Shown piece after piece: positions 34,265-43,075 of a stretch of 64,000 nucleotides of DNA (position 1 is its first letter; each line of letters starts with the position of its first letter). A program made the position numbers and the translations under genes. Below the pieces are notes generated by a model. That model did no database searches. It was given only the letters and a program-made list of their open reading frames with translations, and was not told the origin of the DNA. Origin of the DNA: Amnibacterium kyonggiense (lineage in GTDB: Bacteria; Actinomycetota; Actinomycetes; Actinomycetales; Microbacteriaceae); assembly GCF_004364555.1 (NCBI RefSeq), contig NZ_SOAM01000002.1, forward strand, positions 1-64,000, given 5' to 3'.

Positions 34265-36385
34265 TCAGCGGAGGCGGAGGCGGAGGACTCGGGCCGCCTC
34301 GCCGGCGCCGGTCAGGTCGACGGTGAGCACACCCGTCGCCGCGTCCCAGGAGGTCGGCCAGACGGGCAGCGCCGTCGGGAACACCGTCTGCACCTCGATC
34401 TCGCGGCCGCGCAGCGCGGGGAACGCGAGGGCGACGGAGGTCGCGTCCTCCTGCCGGTTCCAGACGAATGCGAGCGTCTGCGCGGCGCTCGCCGTGGCCA
34501 GGGCGACCTGCGGCGCATCCCAGGCGGGCAGCCCGAGGGGCCAGGACGGCAGCGCGCGGGCGTGGTGCCGGACGACCTCCGGGTACGCGGCGGTCGCCTC
34601 GCGGACGAGGCCGAGCTGCCGTTCGTCGAGCCGGTCGAGGTTCCCGGACAGGTACAGCCGGCCGGACAGGCCCGTGACCAGCGTGAACGCGATCCGCTCG
34701 TCGCTCCACTCGGACTGCGGGTACGCCCAGTCGCCCGCCATCTCGGGCGGCATCGCCGCCGGGGCGGCCGCCGCGATGGCCGCGTACCGCCGCGCGTCCT
34801 GCTGGTCCGTCGTCGACTGCAGGTCGAAGCGCGCGAGCGTCGCCGAGTCCATCCGCTGCGCCCCGGAGGAGCACGCCTCGAGCACGACGCCCGGGTGCCG
34901 CCGCCGGAGGTCCACCACCCACGTCAGCAGCGCGCGGGCGTGGCCGAGCAGGCCGTCGCCGGGACTCGCCGCGTCCGCGTCCGGTCCGGACCCGGGGGTC
35001 ACGTTGTAGTCCCACTTGAAGTACCGCGCCCCGTACTCGCCGATGAGCCGGTCGAACACGGCGTCGAGGTGCGCCCGGGCCGCGGGGCTGCGCAGGTCGA
35101 GGAAGTACCGGTCGTGCTCGACGATCCGCACGCCGGCACGGTGCATGAACGCCTCCTCCGGCAGGGTCCGCGCGACGGGGGAGCGGACGCCGACGACCTC
35201 CGGCTCCACCCAGAGCCCGGGCGTCATCCCACGGTCGCGGATCACCTGCAGCACGCCGGGCAGTCCGCGCTCGCCGAAGCGGACCGTGGAGGGCTCCCAC
35301 GCGCCGACGCTCGGCCACCAGTCGCCGCCGTCGTCGTACCAGCCGGCGTCGATGCAGAAGACCTCGGCGCCGACGGATGCGGCCGCGTCGATGAGCGGCA
35401 GCAGCTTCTCGGTGGTCGGGTCGCCCATGAGCGCGTTCATGTAGTCGTTGAACACGAGCGGCCGGGCCGTGTCCGCGTGCACGTCGAGGTGCGAGCGGCG
35501 CCGGTGCTCGGTCAGCTGCCCGATCGCACCGGCGAAGCCGCCTTCGGCGAGCGCGATCGACGCCGGGACGGTGGAGAACGAGCCGCCGGGCTCGAGCCGG
35601 TGCAGCCACCCGTGGTCGACGTCCGTCGGCCCGAGCAGGGCGAGCGCGAGCGCCTCCGCCGGGTCGAACAGGGTGTCGAGCTCCCACCGCCAGGGGCCGT
35701 TGTGCTCCACCTCCCATGCGAGCGCGCGGCCGGAGTCGCGGTGCTCGAGCACCGCGACGGGCACCCACTCGCCGGACGGCCACGTCGAGTGCCCCGTCAG
35801 CGCGATCGAGCCGCGCGCGAAGTGCCCGTGCAGGGCGGCGTCGATGTCGGCGAGCCCCGCGGTGCCGCCGAGGGCGGTCGAGGACCAGCGGTTCTCCGCG
35901 CACCACTCGCTGCGCGCGGTCCACAGGTCGACGCCCACCGCGTCGCCGAGGTGCCCCGTCAGGCCGATGAAGGTGCCGGAGGTGACCTGCTGGAGCAGCA
36001 CCGGCGCCGCGCCGCGGTTCTCGAGCACGGAGGAGACCCGGTAGGCGGCCGTCCCGGCGAACCGCTCGATCCGCGTGGTGACGACGAGCCCGGTGCGCTC
36101 GTCGCGCTGCACGAGGGTCAGCGTGCTGCGGCCGCCGGCCGACGCCGCCCGGTGCTCGACGAGGCGCAGGCGGTCGCCGATCGCGGTGCGGATCGCGCGC
36201 ATGCTGCCGAGCCCGCGGCCCTCGCCGACCGCGAGCACCTCGACGAGCGCCGGCCGCGCGCGCTGCTCGGGTCGCCGCGGCTCGACGGCGTCGACGCCGG
36301 TCGTGACGGACGCGAGGACGGGACCGTCGTCGGCGGCGGTGAAGCGGAGGGGGAAGGCGTCGTCGCCCCAGGTGAAGTCGAGCAC
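34265..36385 (-). CDS. Alpha-galactosidase, glycoside hydrolase family 36
   Basis: Encodes 706 residues. The N-terminal beta domain is followed by the TIM barrel with GAEVFCIDAGWYDDGGDW, the nucleophile in GARYFKWDYNVTPG, and the acid/base region VVLEACSSGAQRMDSATLARFD. These are the GH36 hallmarks. No signal peptide is visible, so it acts on imported galactosides such as melibiose or raffinose-type sugars. The upstream terpene-cyclase-like gene lies 34 bases away on the same strand. There is no transporter gene next to it. Confidence 0.9.
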   Translation of the reverse strand: MLDFTWGDDAFPLRFTAADDGPVLASVTTGVDAVEPRRPEQRARPALVEVLAVGEGRGLGSMRAIRTAIGDRLRLVEHRAASAGGRSTLTLVQRDERTGLVVTTRIERFAGTAAYRVSSVLENRGAAPVLLQQVTSGTFIGLTGHLGDAVGVDLWTARSEWCAENRWSSTALGGTAGLADIDAALHGHFARGSIALTGHSTWPSGEWVPVAVLEHRDSGRALAWEVEHNGPWRWELDTLFDPAEALALALLGPTDVDHGWLHRLEPGGSFSTVPASIALAEGGFAGAIGQLTEHRRRSHLDVHADTARPLVFNDYMNALMGDPTTEKLLPLIDAAASVGAEVFCIDAGWYDDGGDWWPSVGAWEPSTVRFGERGLPGVLQVIRDRGMTPGLWVEPEVVGVRSPVARTLPEEAFMHRAGVRIVEHDRYFLDLRSPAARAHLDAVFDRLIGEYGARYFKWDYNVTPGSGPDADAASPGDGLLGHARALLTWVVDLRRRHPGVVLEACSSGAQRMDSATLARFDLQSTTDQQDARRYAAIAAAAPAAMPPEMAGDWAYPQSEWSDERIAFTLVTGLSGRLYLSGNLDRLDERQLGLVREATAAYPEVVRHHARALPSWPLGLPAWDAPQVALATASAAQTLAFVWNRQEDATSVALAFPALRGREIEVQTVFPTALPVWPTSWDAATGVLTVDLTGAGEAARVLRLRLR

Positions 36386-36419
36386 GCGTCGATCCTCCCG
36401 GACCGCGGAGGGCTCCGCC

Positions 36420-37211
36420 TCAGCCCTCCGCCCAGGCGAGCACGCGCGCGGCGCGCTCCGCGATCAGGACGCTGGAGGATCCCGGCGGCTCGAGCACGAG
36501 GATCTGCTCGGCCTCGATCGCGGGCGCCGCGATCCACGCGCCGTCGGGGCGCCGTGCGCGGCGCAGGGTGTCGACCGCGTCGGCGATCCGGTCGTCGGGC
36601 GCGACGCCCGCGGCGCGCAGGTGGTCGAGGCCGCGCAGCACGTCGTAGCACCAGTACACCGGCGCGTGGGGCACGAGCCAGGCCTCGTCGAGGACGCGGC
36701 CGGTCGTGCGGCTCCGGAGGAGGCCGCGGTCGAGGAGGTACTCGTGCCCCCGGTGCAGCGCGGTGTCGAGCGCCGGGCTCGATCCGACGGCCCGCGCGAA
36801 CCCGAGGAGGCCCTCGAGCACGCAGATCGTCGAGTGGAACGAGCCGCGGGTGCTGGCCGGCGCCTCGCAGTTCCAGCCGCCGTCGGGCAGCTGCTCGCCG
36901 AGCAGGCGGGCGGCGAGCGCCGGCTCGGGACACCCGAACCGGGCGCCGAGCGTGAGGACCCGTCCGTTGACGCACGCCTCCGTCTCGCCCTGGAAGTAGG
37001 GCCGGCCGCCGTTCCCCTCCTCCCACCGCACGCGCTCGTGCACGAGGTCGACGGCGCGCCGGACGCCGGGATCGTCCGCGGGTGCGTCGAGCTCGTGGAG
37101 GAGCCAGAGCGCATCGGTCGTCGAGCACCAGTCGGCCGGGTCGTAGACCCCGACGCCCCAGTTCCCGTCCGGCCGCTGCAGCGCGAGCAGCGCGTCGATG
37201 CGTTCGTCCAC
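36420..37211 (-). CDS. Prenyltransferase/squalene-cyclase-like (alpha-alpha toroid) protein
   Basis: Encodes 263 residues with repeated QW-like motifs: LLALQRPDGNWGVGVYDP, GEQLPDGGWNCEAPAS and LRRARRPDGAWIAAPA. They are spaced as in the alpha-alpha barrel of squalene-hopene cyclases and prenyltransferases. It is far shorter than a full terpene cyclase and has no DxDD motif, so it is probably a single-domain toroid protein of unknown role. It is just upstream of the alpha-galactosidase and divergent from the alpha-glucosidase, which hints at a link to carbohydrate metabolism. Confidence 0.8.
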   Translation of the reverse strand: MDERIDALLALQRPDGNWGVGVYDPADWCSTTDALWLLHELDAPADDPGVRRAVDLVHERVRWEEGNGGRPYFQGETEACVNGRVLTLGARFGCPEPALAARLLGEQLPDGGWNCEAPASTRGSFHSTICVLEGLLGFARAVGSSPALDTALHRGHEYLLDRGLLRSRTTGRVLDEAWLVPHAPVYWCYDVLRGLDHLRAAGVAPDDRIADAVDTLRRARRPDGAWIAAPAIEAEQILVLEPPGSSSVLIAERAARVLAWAEG

Positions 37212-37259
37212 GGAGCCTCTCTACCGCGCGGTCCTCCGAGCCGGGCCAGGATGGTTCCC

Positions 37260-38972
37260 GTGTCCGATCCCGCGTGGTTCACCTCCGCCGTCGTCTACCA
37301 GATCTACCCGCGCAGCTTCGCGGACTCGAACGGCGACGGGATCGGGGACCTCGGCGGGATCCTCGAGCACGTCGACCACCTCGCCGAGCTCGGCGTCGAC
37401 GTCGTCTGGCTCTCGCCGATCTACCGGTCCCCGCAGGCCGACAACGGGTACGACATCAGCGACTACTTCGACATCGACCCGCTGTTCGGGACGCTCGAGC
37501 AGCTCGACGAGCTGATCGCCGCGCTGCACGCGCGCGGGATCGAGCTCGTGATGGACCTCGTCGTGAACCACACCTCCGACGAGCACCCGTGGTTCGTCGA
37601 GTCCGCCGCGGGGAAGGACAGCCCGAAGCGCGACTGGTACGTCTGGCGCGACGGCCGCGACCCTTCGAGTGCTCCTGGCGAGCCCGGACAGGAGCCGAAC
37701 AACTGGGGCTCGTTCTTCTCGGGCTCCGCCTGGCAGTTCGACGAGGCGTCGGGCCAGTACTACCTGCACCTCTTCGACCGGAAGCAGCCGGACCTCAACT
37801 GGGAGAACGAGGACGTCCGCGAGGCCGTCTACTCGATGATGCGCTGGTGGCTCGACCGCGGGGTCGACGGCTTCCGGATGGACGTCATCAACTTCATCTC
37901 GAAGGAGCAGTCCTTCGCCGACGCGCCGCCCGTGCCGGGCGAGCGCTACGTCAACGCGTTCCAGCTGTTCGCGAACGGCCCGCGCATCCACGAGTTCCTC
38001 GCCGAGATGCACGAGCGCGTCTTCGCGGGCCGGGAGGGGAAGCACCTGACCGTCGGCGAGATGCCCGGCGTCACGACGGAGGAGGCGATCCTCTACACCG
38101 ACCCCGCGCGCGGCGAGGTCGACATGGTCTTCCAGTTCGAGCACGTCTCGATCGACCAGGGGCCGACGTCGAAGTGGGACTGGATCGGTCTCGACCGGCT
38201 CGCGCTGAAGCGCTCCCTGCACCGCTGGCAGACCGCGCTCGCGCAGCAGGGCTGGAACAGCCTCTACTGGGACAACCACGACCAGCCGCGCGCCGTCTCC
38301 CGCTTCGGGGACGACGACCCGGCGTACTGGGAGCAGTCGGCGAAGGCGCTCGCGACGATCCTCCACGGCATGCGCGGCACGCCGTACGTCTACCAGGGCG
38401 AGGAGCTCGGGATGACGAACTACCCGTTCCGCTCCGCCGACGACCACCGGGACGTCGAGGCCGTGAACCACTGGAAGCGCGTGCTCGAGGAGGGACTCGA
38501 CCAGGAGGCCGCGCTGACGGGCATGTCGAAGGTCGGCCGCGACAACGCGCGGACCCCGGTGCAGTGGGACGCGTCGCCGCAGGCCGGGTTCACGACGGGA
38601 GAGCCGTGGCTGCCCGTCAACCCGAACCGGTCCTGGCTGAACGCGGTCTCGCAGGTGGGGAAGCCGGGCAGCGTGTTCGAGCACTACCGCGCGCTCATCG
38701 CACTGCGCCACGAGCACCCGGTGTTCGCGACCGGCGACTTCACGGGCGTGATGGAGAACGACCCGGAGATCTGGGCGTACGTCCGCACCCTCGACCGGCA
38801 GCGCCTGCTCGTCGTGGCGAACTGCAGTCGGGCGCCGCGGGAGCTCGAGCTCGGCGACGGCTGGGCGGGCGCGCGGCTGCTGCTCGGCAGCGTCGAGGGC
38901 CGCGCGGACGTGCTCCGGCCCGGCTCGATCACGCTCGCGGGCTGGGAGTCCCGCGTCTACCTCCTCGACTGA
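37260..38972 (+). CDS. Alpha-glucosidase, glycoside hydrolase family 13
   Basis: Encodes 570 residues from GTG 37260, with ATG 37251 as the alternative (an AGG at 37248 suits the GTG better). GH13 regions are intact: MDLVVNHTSDEHPWF, DGFRMDVINFI with the nucleophile Asp, LTVGEMPG with the general acid Glu, and WDNHDQPRAVSRFG. The overall form is that of oligo-1,6-glucosidase/trehalose-6-phosphate hydrolase-like exo-enzymes of subfamily GH13_23/31 type. It lacks a signal peptide, so it works in the cytoplasm on imported alpha-glucosides. Confidence 0.92.
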   Translation: MSDPAWFTSAVVYQIYPRSFADSNGDGIGDLGGILEHVDHLAELGVDVVWLSPIYRSPQADNGYDISDYFDIDPLFGTLEQLDELIAALHARGIELVMDLVVNHTSDEHPWFVESAAGKDSPKRDWYVWRDGRDPSSAPGEPGQEPNNWGSFFSGSAWQFDEASGQYYLHLFDRKQPDLNWENEDVREAVYSMMRWWLDRGVDGFRMDVINFISKEQSFADAPPVPGERYVNAFQLFANGPRIHEFLAEMHERVFAGREGKHLTVGEMPGVTTEEAILYTDPARGEVDMVFQFEHVSIDQGPTSKWDWIGLDRLALKRSLHRWQTALAQQGWNSLYWDNHDQPRAVSRFGDDDPAYWEQSAKALATILHGMRGTPYVYQGEELGMTNYPFRSADDHRDVEAVNHWKRVLEEGLDQEAALTGMSKVGRDNARTPVQWDASPQAGFTTGEPWLPVNPNRSWLNAVSQVGKPGSVFEHYRALIALRHEHPVFATGDFTGVMENDPEIWAYVRTLDRQRLLVVANCSRAPRELELGDGWAGARLLLGSVEGRADVLRPGSITLAGWESRVYLLD

Positions 38973-38979
38973 GCGGCGC

Positions 38980-39537
38980 TCAGGCGGAGGCGGCGTGGCG
39001 CGCACGGAAGGCGCGGACGTTCATCCGGTTGCCGCAGTTGCCCACGTCGCAGAACCGCTTCGACCGGTTGCGGCTGAAGTCGACGAGCACCGCCTCGCAG
39101 TCGTCAGCGGCGCAGCGCTTCATGCGGGCGCGCTCGTCCTGCCGCAGCACGTCGACCCAGGCCATCGCGATCTCGACCATGACGCGGTCGGCGAGCGGGG
39201 CGTCCGGCGCGTTCGCGTGGACGTGCCAGCCGAGGCCGTCGTGGTCGACGAGGCGGGGGAGCGCGCCGCCCTCCGCGAGCATCGCGTTGACGAGCGCGGC
39301 GGCGTCCCGATCGCTCGCCGCCTCCCAGAGCGCCCGCAGTCGGAGCCGCAGCGCGCGGAGGGACTCGAGCTCGGCGGGCGTGCCCAGCCGGTCGCCGGTG
39401 AACCCCTCGCCCTCGAACCAGGCGCTCAGCTGCGCGATGGTCGTCAGCTCGTCCTGACCGCTGTGCGACGCGTCGGGCAGCGTGTTCACGAGGGTCGTGG
39501 CCGCCTGGAGGCTGAGCTCGACGTCATTGGTGAACAC
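38980..39537 (-). CDS. CGNR zinc finger regulator (ABATE domain)
   Basis: Encodes 185 residues from a GTG with AGGAG 7 bases upstream (39549-39545); 12 codons further upstream are also open. The N-terminal ~130 residues match the ABATE stress-binding domain (LSLQAATTLVNTLPD near the start). The C-terminal zinc finger has CAADDC and FCDVGNCGNRMNVRAFRARH, which gives the family its CGNR name. These proteins are likely DNA-binding regulators. It diverges from an EamA exporter across a 85-base gap with three ACTCnTGAC motifs, so it probably controls that gene. Confidence 0.9.
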   Translation of the reverse strand: MFTNDVELSLQAATTLVNTLPDASHSGQDELTTIAQLSAWFEGEGFTGDRLGTPAELESLRALRLRLRALWEAASDRDAAALVNAMLAEGGALPRLVDHDGLGWHVHANAPDAPLADRVMVEIAMAWVDVLRQDERARMKRCAADDCEAVLVDFSRNRSKRFCDVGNCGNRMNVRAFRARHAASA

Positions 39538-39540
39538 GCG

Positions 39541-39610
39541 TTGACTCCTGACAGCGACTCGATAGGCTTGCACCCGATGTCATGAGTGTACGTGCTTTGA
39601 CTCGTGACAG
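39541..39610. promoter_or_regulatory. CGNR/EamA divergent promoter with three ACTCnTGAC motifs
   Basis: ACTCCTGAC (39544-39552), GTCATGAGT (39579-39587, inverted) and ACTCGTGAC (39600-39608) are three near copies. The first and third lie inside a 14-base direct repeat starting TTGACTC. TTGACT 39541-39546 and TAGGCT 39563-39568 form a plus-strand promoter with a 16-base gap, so a regulator bound here would cover it. Confidence 0.6.
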
Positions 39611-39622
39611 GGGAGGGTGCTC

Positions 39623-40639
39623 GTGCGGACCAGGAACACGGCGCTCGGGCTGCCGCTCGCGGTCCTCGCGGCGTTCGCGTTCGGCGTCGGCGGCCCCTTC
39701 GTCCGCCCGCTCCTCGAGAGCGGCTGGAGCTCGACCGCCGCCGTGCTCTGTCGGTGCCTCGGCACCGTCCTCGCGCTCCTCGTGCCCGCGCTGGTGCTGC
39801 TGCGTGGGCGGTGGTCCGTGCTGCGCCGCAACGCCTGGACGATCGTCGCCTACGGCGCCTTCGCCGTCGCCGTCGTGCAGTTGTTCTTCTACTCGGCCAT
39901 CACGCGCATGTCCGTGGGTGGCGCGCTGCTGATCGAGTACCTCGCGCCGGTGCTCCTCGTGCTCTGGAGCTGGCTGCGCACCCGGCGCCGCCCGGGCGGC
40001 CGCGTCCTGGCGGGCTGCGCGCTCGCCGTCGCCGGGCTGCTGCTCGTCGTCGACCTGACCGGCAGCGGCGGCGCGGATCCCGTCGGCCCGGTCCTCGCGC
40101 TCATCGCCGCGATCGGCGTCGCAGTGTACTACGTCGTCAACGCGCGGGTCGACCCGGACCTGCACCCGATCGTGCTGCTCACCGCCGCCATGCTCGTCGG
40201 CAGCGTGCTGCTGCTCGCGGTCGCCGCGGTGGGGATCGTGCCGCTCCGCTTCGCCTTCGGCGAGGTCCTCCTCGCCGGCACGGCCGTGCCGTGGTGGGTG
40301 TCGGCCGGCGTCATGGTGCTCGTCTCGACGACCGCCGCGTACCTGCTCGGCATCGCGGGCGGCGCCCGCCTCGGCAGCCGCGTGGCGTCCTTCGTCGGGC
40401 TCTTCGAGGTGCTGTTCGCGGTGCTCGCCGCCTGGGTCCTGCTCGGCGACCTGCCCGCTCCGATCCAGCTGGTCGGCGGCGTCCTGATCCTCGCCGGGGT
40501 CGTGCTCGTGAAGCTCCAGGGCGAGCGGCCGGAGGCGGCGATCGCCGCCGCCACCGCGCACGTGCCCCCGCGAGCTTCACGGTGGCCGTTCAGGGCGCGT
40601 GCAGCGCGCACGGCGGAAACGTCCCGCTCCGGTTCCTAG
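39623..40639 (+). CDS. EamA family (DMT) transporter
   Basis: Encodes 338 residues from GTG 39623, preceded by GGGAGG at 39611-39616; the GTG at 39617 would be too close to that site. About ten hydrophobic segments in two repeated EamA halves are visible, for example VAVVQLFFYSAITRMSVGGALLIEYLAPVLL in the first half and ASFVGLFEVLFAVLAAWVLLGD in the second. Members export metabolites such as amino acids or drugs, usually via the RhaT/YdcZ-like fold. Divergence from the CGNR gene suggests regulated expression. Its stop overlaps the -10 box of the next gene. Confidence 0.9.
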   Translation: MRTRNTALGLPLAVLAAFAFGVGGPFVRPLLESGWSSTAAVLCRCLGTVLALLVPALVLLRGRWSVLRRNAWTIVAYGAFAVAVVQLFFYSAITRMSVGGALLIEYLAPVLLVLWSWLRTRRRPGGRVLAGCALAVAGLLLVVDLTGSGGADPVGPVLALIAAIGVAVYYVVNARVDPDLHPIVLLTAAMLVGSVLLLAVAAVGIVPLRFAFGEVLLAGTAVPWWVSAGVMVLVSTTAAYLLGIAGGARLGSRVASFVGLFEVLFAVLAAWVLLGDLPAPIQLVGGVLILAGVVLVKLQGERPEAAIAAATAHVPPRASRWPFRARAARTAETSRSGS

Positions 40640-40642
40640 GGT
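40637..40642 (+). promoter_or_regulatory. -10 element of SDR gene (leaderless type)
   Basis: TAGGGT fits TANNNT, overlaps the EamA stop codon and ends 8 bases before the GTG at 40651. Confidence 0.45.
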
Positions 40643-40650
40643 CGCTCGTC

Positions 40651-41547
40651 GTGACCGATCAGTACACGCTCCAGGACCCGACCACCCAGTACCCGAAGCC
40701 CGACGACAGCTGGAAGCAGTACCAGAAGGGCGCCGGCACCGAGCAGGAGCAGCACCCGAAGCCGGACGCGGGGGAGAGCACCTACCGGGGCTCGGGACGG
40801 CTGACCGGCCGCAAGGCGGTCGTCACCGGCGCCGACAGCGGCATCGGGCGCGCGGCGGTGATCGCCTACGCCCGTGAGGGCGCGGACGTCGTGCTGTCCT
40901 ACCTGCCCGAGGAGGAGGAGGACGCGAAGGAGGTCGTGCGGCTCGTCGAGGAGGCGGGCCGGAAGGCCGTCGCGTTCCCCGGCGACCTCAAGGACGAGTC
41001 GTACTGCGAGGCGCTCATCAAGAAGGCCGTGGACGAGCTGGGCGGGATCGACATTCTCGCGAACGTGGCCGGCAAGCAGCAGACGCAGGAGGCGATCGCG
41101 GACATCACGACCGAGCAGTTCGACGAGACGATGAAGACCAACGTCTACGCGCTGTTCTGGCTGTGCAAGGCGGCCGTGGCGCAGATGAAGCCGGGCAGCA
41201 CGATCATCAACACGTCGTCGATCCAGGCGTACGCGCCGAGCCCGACGCTGATCGACTACGCGAGCACGAAGGCGCAGATCAACGCGTTCAGCAAGGCGCT
41301 CGCCGGCTCGGTCGCGGAGCAGGGCATCCGCGTCAACGTCGTCGCGCCGGGCCCGATCTGGACGCCGCTGCAGCAGGCCGGCGGCCAGCCGACGGAGGCG
41401 CTCTCGGAATTCGGCGTGCAGACGCCGCTCGGTCGTCCCGGCCAGCCGGCGGAGCTCGCCTCGGCGTACGTGTTCCTCGCGAGCGCGGAATCGAGCTACG
41501 TGACGGGCGAGACGCTCAACGTGAACGGCGGGATGCCCACCCCCTGA
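40651..41547 (+). CDS. SDR family oxidoreductase (YghA/general-stress type)
   Basis: Encodes 298 residues from a GTG start. The N-terminal ~50 residues are a polar extension with YPKPDDSW and HPKPD motifs, typical of the YghA/GsiB-linked stress SDR group. The dinucleotide motif is AVVTGADSGIGRAAVIAYAR, then LANVAGKQ, and the catalytic Ser and Tyr-x3-Lys are in INTSSIQAYAPSPTLIDYASTK. It reduces or oxidises small alcohols/aldehydes. Codon and motif quality are normal. A hairpin terminator follows. Confidence 0.92.
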   Translation: MTDQYTLQDPTTQYPKPDDSWKQYQKGAGTEQEQHPKPDAGESTYRGSGRLTGRKAVVTGADSGIGRAAVIAYAREGADVVLSYLPEEEEDAKEVVRLVEEAGRKAVAFPGDLKDESYCEALIKKAVDELGGIDILANVAGKQQTQEAIADITTEQFDETMKTNVYALFWLCKAAVAQMKPGSTIINTSSIQAYAPSPTLIDYASTKAQINAFSKALAGSVAEQGIRVNVVAPGPIWTPLQQAGGQPTEALSEFGVQTPLGRPGQPAELASAYVFLASAESSYVTGETLNVNGGMPTP

Positions 41548-41558
41548 CCCGGGCGGCC

Positions 41559-41605
41559 CCGTTCTTCGTCGTGGTGGACTCGGCGCCCTCCATGACGAAG
41601 AACGG
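41559..41605. terminator. Bidirectional hairpin terminator
   Basis: CCGTTCTTCGTC (41559-41570) pairs exactly with GACGAAGAACGG (41594-41605) around a 23-base loop. It lies between the convergent SDR and peroxiredoxin-like genes and ends 4 bases before the latter's stop codon. Confidence 0.75.
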
Positions 41606-41609
41606 CGGC

Positions 41610-42266
41610 TCAGAGGTGGTCGACGGCCTCGAGGATCGTCGGCACCTCGGTGCGGGTCGTGTAGTCGACGTGCACGTCCGCGAAGCGGACCACGCGGTCC
41701 CCGTCGACGACGAGCACGGTCGGGAACGGGATGTCGCCGGTCGCGTCGGCGTTGCTGTCGGCGACGTCGAAACCGAGCTGCGTGTGCGCGTCGCGCGCCT
41801 CCCCGCTCGGCTCGGTGAGGATCCCGAGCTCGCGGACGAGCGCGTTCGCCGGGTCGGACAGCACGGTGAACTCGAGACCGCCGTTCGCGACCGCCTGCTC
41901 GGTGCCCTCCGGTGTCTGCGGGCTGATCGCGACGAGCTCGACGCCGCGTTCGCGGAGCGCGGGCAGGAGGTCCCGCTGATAGGTCTGCAGGGCGATGTTG
42001 CAGTACGGGCACCACGCGCCCCGGTAGAAGACGAGCACGGCCGGTCGGTCCGCCAGCACCTCGCCGAGCGCGACGGTCGAGCCGTCGGCGCGCACCAGTG
42101 CGGCATCGGGCACCGCGTCCCCCTCCCGGACCGCGCCGTCGGGCACGCCGTTCGCGTTCAGCGCCGCCTGCTCCTGCACGAAGACGTCGGCCAGCACCGG
42201 CCCGATCTGCTCGTTGAATCCGCCGTTGAAGGTGTCGACCTGCTCGGCGATGCTCTGTCCGCTCAT
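41610..42266 (-). CDS. Peroxiredoxin-like protein (AhpC/TSA family)
   Basis: Encodes 218 residues with a thioredoxin fold. VLVFYRGAWCPYCNIALQTY holds a Cys-Pro-Tyr-Cys pair at the peroxidatic position. An unusual helical N-terminus of ~65 residues precedes it, as in the AhpC/TSA 'peroxiredoxin-like family protein' group. It likely reduces peroxides or disulfides. TAGCGT on the minus strand ends 7 bases before the ATG, so it may be leaderless. It neighbours other stress and redox genes (thioredoxin, SDR). Confidence 0.88.
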   Translation of the reverse strand: MSGQSIAEQVDTFNGGFNEQIGPVLADVFVQEQAALNANGVPDGAVREGDAVPDAALVRADGSTVALGEVLADRPAVLVFYRGAWCPYCNIALQTYQRDLLPALRERGVELVAISPQTPEGTEQAVANGGLEFTVLSDPANALVRELGILTEPSGEARDAHTQLGFDVADSNADATGDIPFPTVLVVDGDRVVRFADVHVDYTTRTEVPTILEAVDHL

Positions 42267-42363
42267 GCCGCCGACGCTAGGGAGCGCACGGCGACGCCGC
42301 CGGTCGAGGCGTAACGCGGCGTCGCCTGGCTCGCATTCGGGCCCGATCCGCGCAGGGACCGCC

Positions 42364-43020
42364 TCAGCGCAGCGAGGCGAGCGCCTCCGCGATCGTCTGC
42401 TCGCCCTCCACCAGCTCGAACTGGGCGCCGATCGTCGCGTCGTCGTCGAGGACGGCGGCGATCACCGCGGCGACGTCGGAGCGGGAGATCCGCCCGGGCG
42501 ACAGCCGCGGCGCGATCCGCACGGACCCGGTCGCCGGGTCGTCAGTCAGCCCGCCCGGCCGGACGATCGTCCAGTCGAGCCCGCTCCCGCGGAGTGCGAC
42601 GTCGGCGTCCCGCTTCGCCTCGACGTACGCGCGCCAGGCGGGCGCCGCGTCGTCGGCGGCCGGCTCGTCCACGCCCATTGCGGAGACCTGCACGAAGCGG
42701 CGGATCCCGACGAGTCCCGCCGCCTCGATCGACTTGAGCGACCCCTCCAGGTCGACCGTGCGCTTGCGCTCGACGTTCCCGTCGCCGCCTCCGCCGGCGC
42801 TGAACACCACCGCGTCGGCCCCGCCGAAGACCTCGGCGAAGTCCTCCGCGTCGCTCGACTCGATGTCGAGCAGGTACGGCTCGGCGCCGGCCCGTTCGAC
42901 GTCCGGGCCGTGCGCCTCGTTCCGGATGGTGCTGCGGACGGTGCGGCCCTGGGCGGTCAACGCCTCCGCGAGGCGGAGGGCGACCTTCCCGTGGCCGCCG
43001 ACGATCACGACGGTGCTCAT
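42364..43020 (-). CDS. NAD(P)H-binding SDR-like protein (atypical, NmrA/YwnB-type)
   Basis: Encodes 218 residues. The cofactor motif is VVIVGGHGKVALRLAEAL, then VVFSAGGGGDGN, RFVQVSAMGVDEP and a YVEAKRDADVALRGSGLDWTIVRPGGL segment with Tyr-x3-Lys-like spacing. This is the atypical SDR5 group (YwnB-like) of NAD(P)H-binding proteins. TACGGT ends 7 bases before the ATG on the minus strand, so it may be leaderless. It diverges from trxA and may act in redox homeostasis; substrate unknown. Confidence 0.88.
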   Translation of the reverse strand: MSTVVIVGGHGKVALRLAEALTAQGRTVRSTIRNEAHGPDVERAGAEPYLLDIESSDAEDFAEVFGGADAVVFSAGGGGDGNVERKRTVDLEGSLKSIEAAGLVGIRRFVQVSAMGVDEPAADDAAPAWRAYVEAKRDADVALRGSGLDWTIVRPGGLTDDPATGSVRIAPRLSPGRISRSDVAAVIAAVLDDDATIGAQFELVEGEQTIAEALASLR

Positions 43021-43075
43021 GCGGCGCACCGTACCGAGCGGGAATGCACGGATCCCGAGGGGCGTTGCCCGAGGC

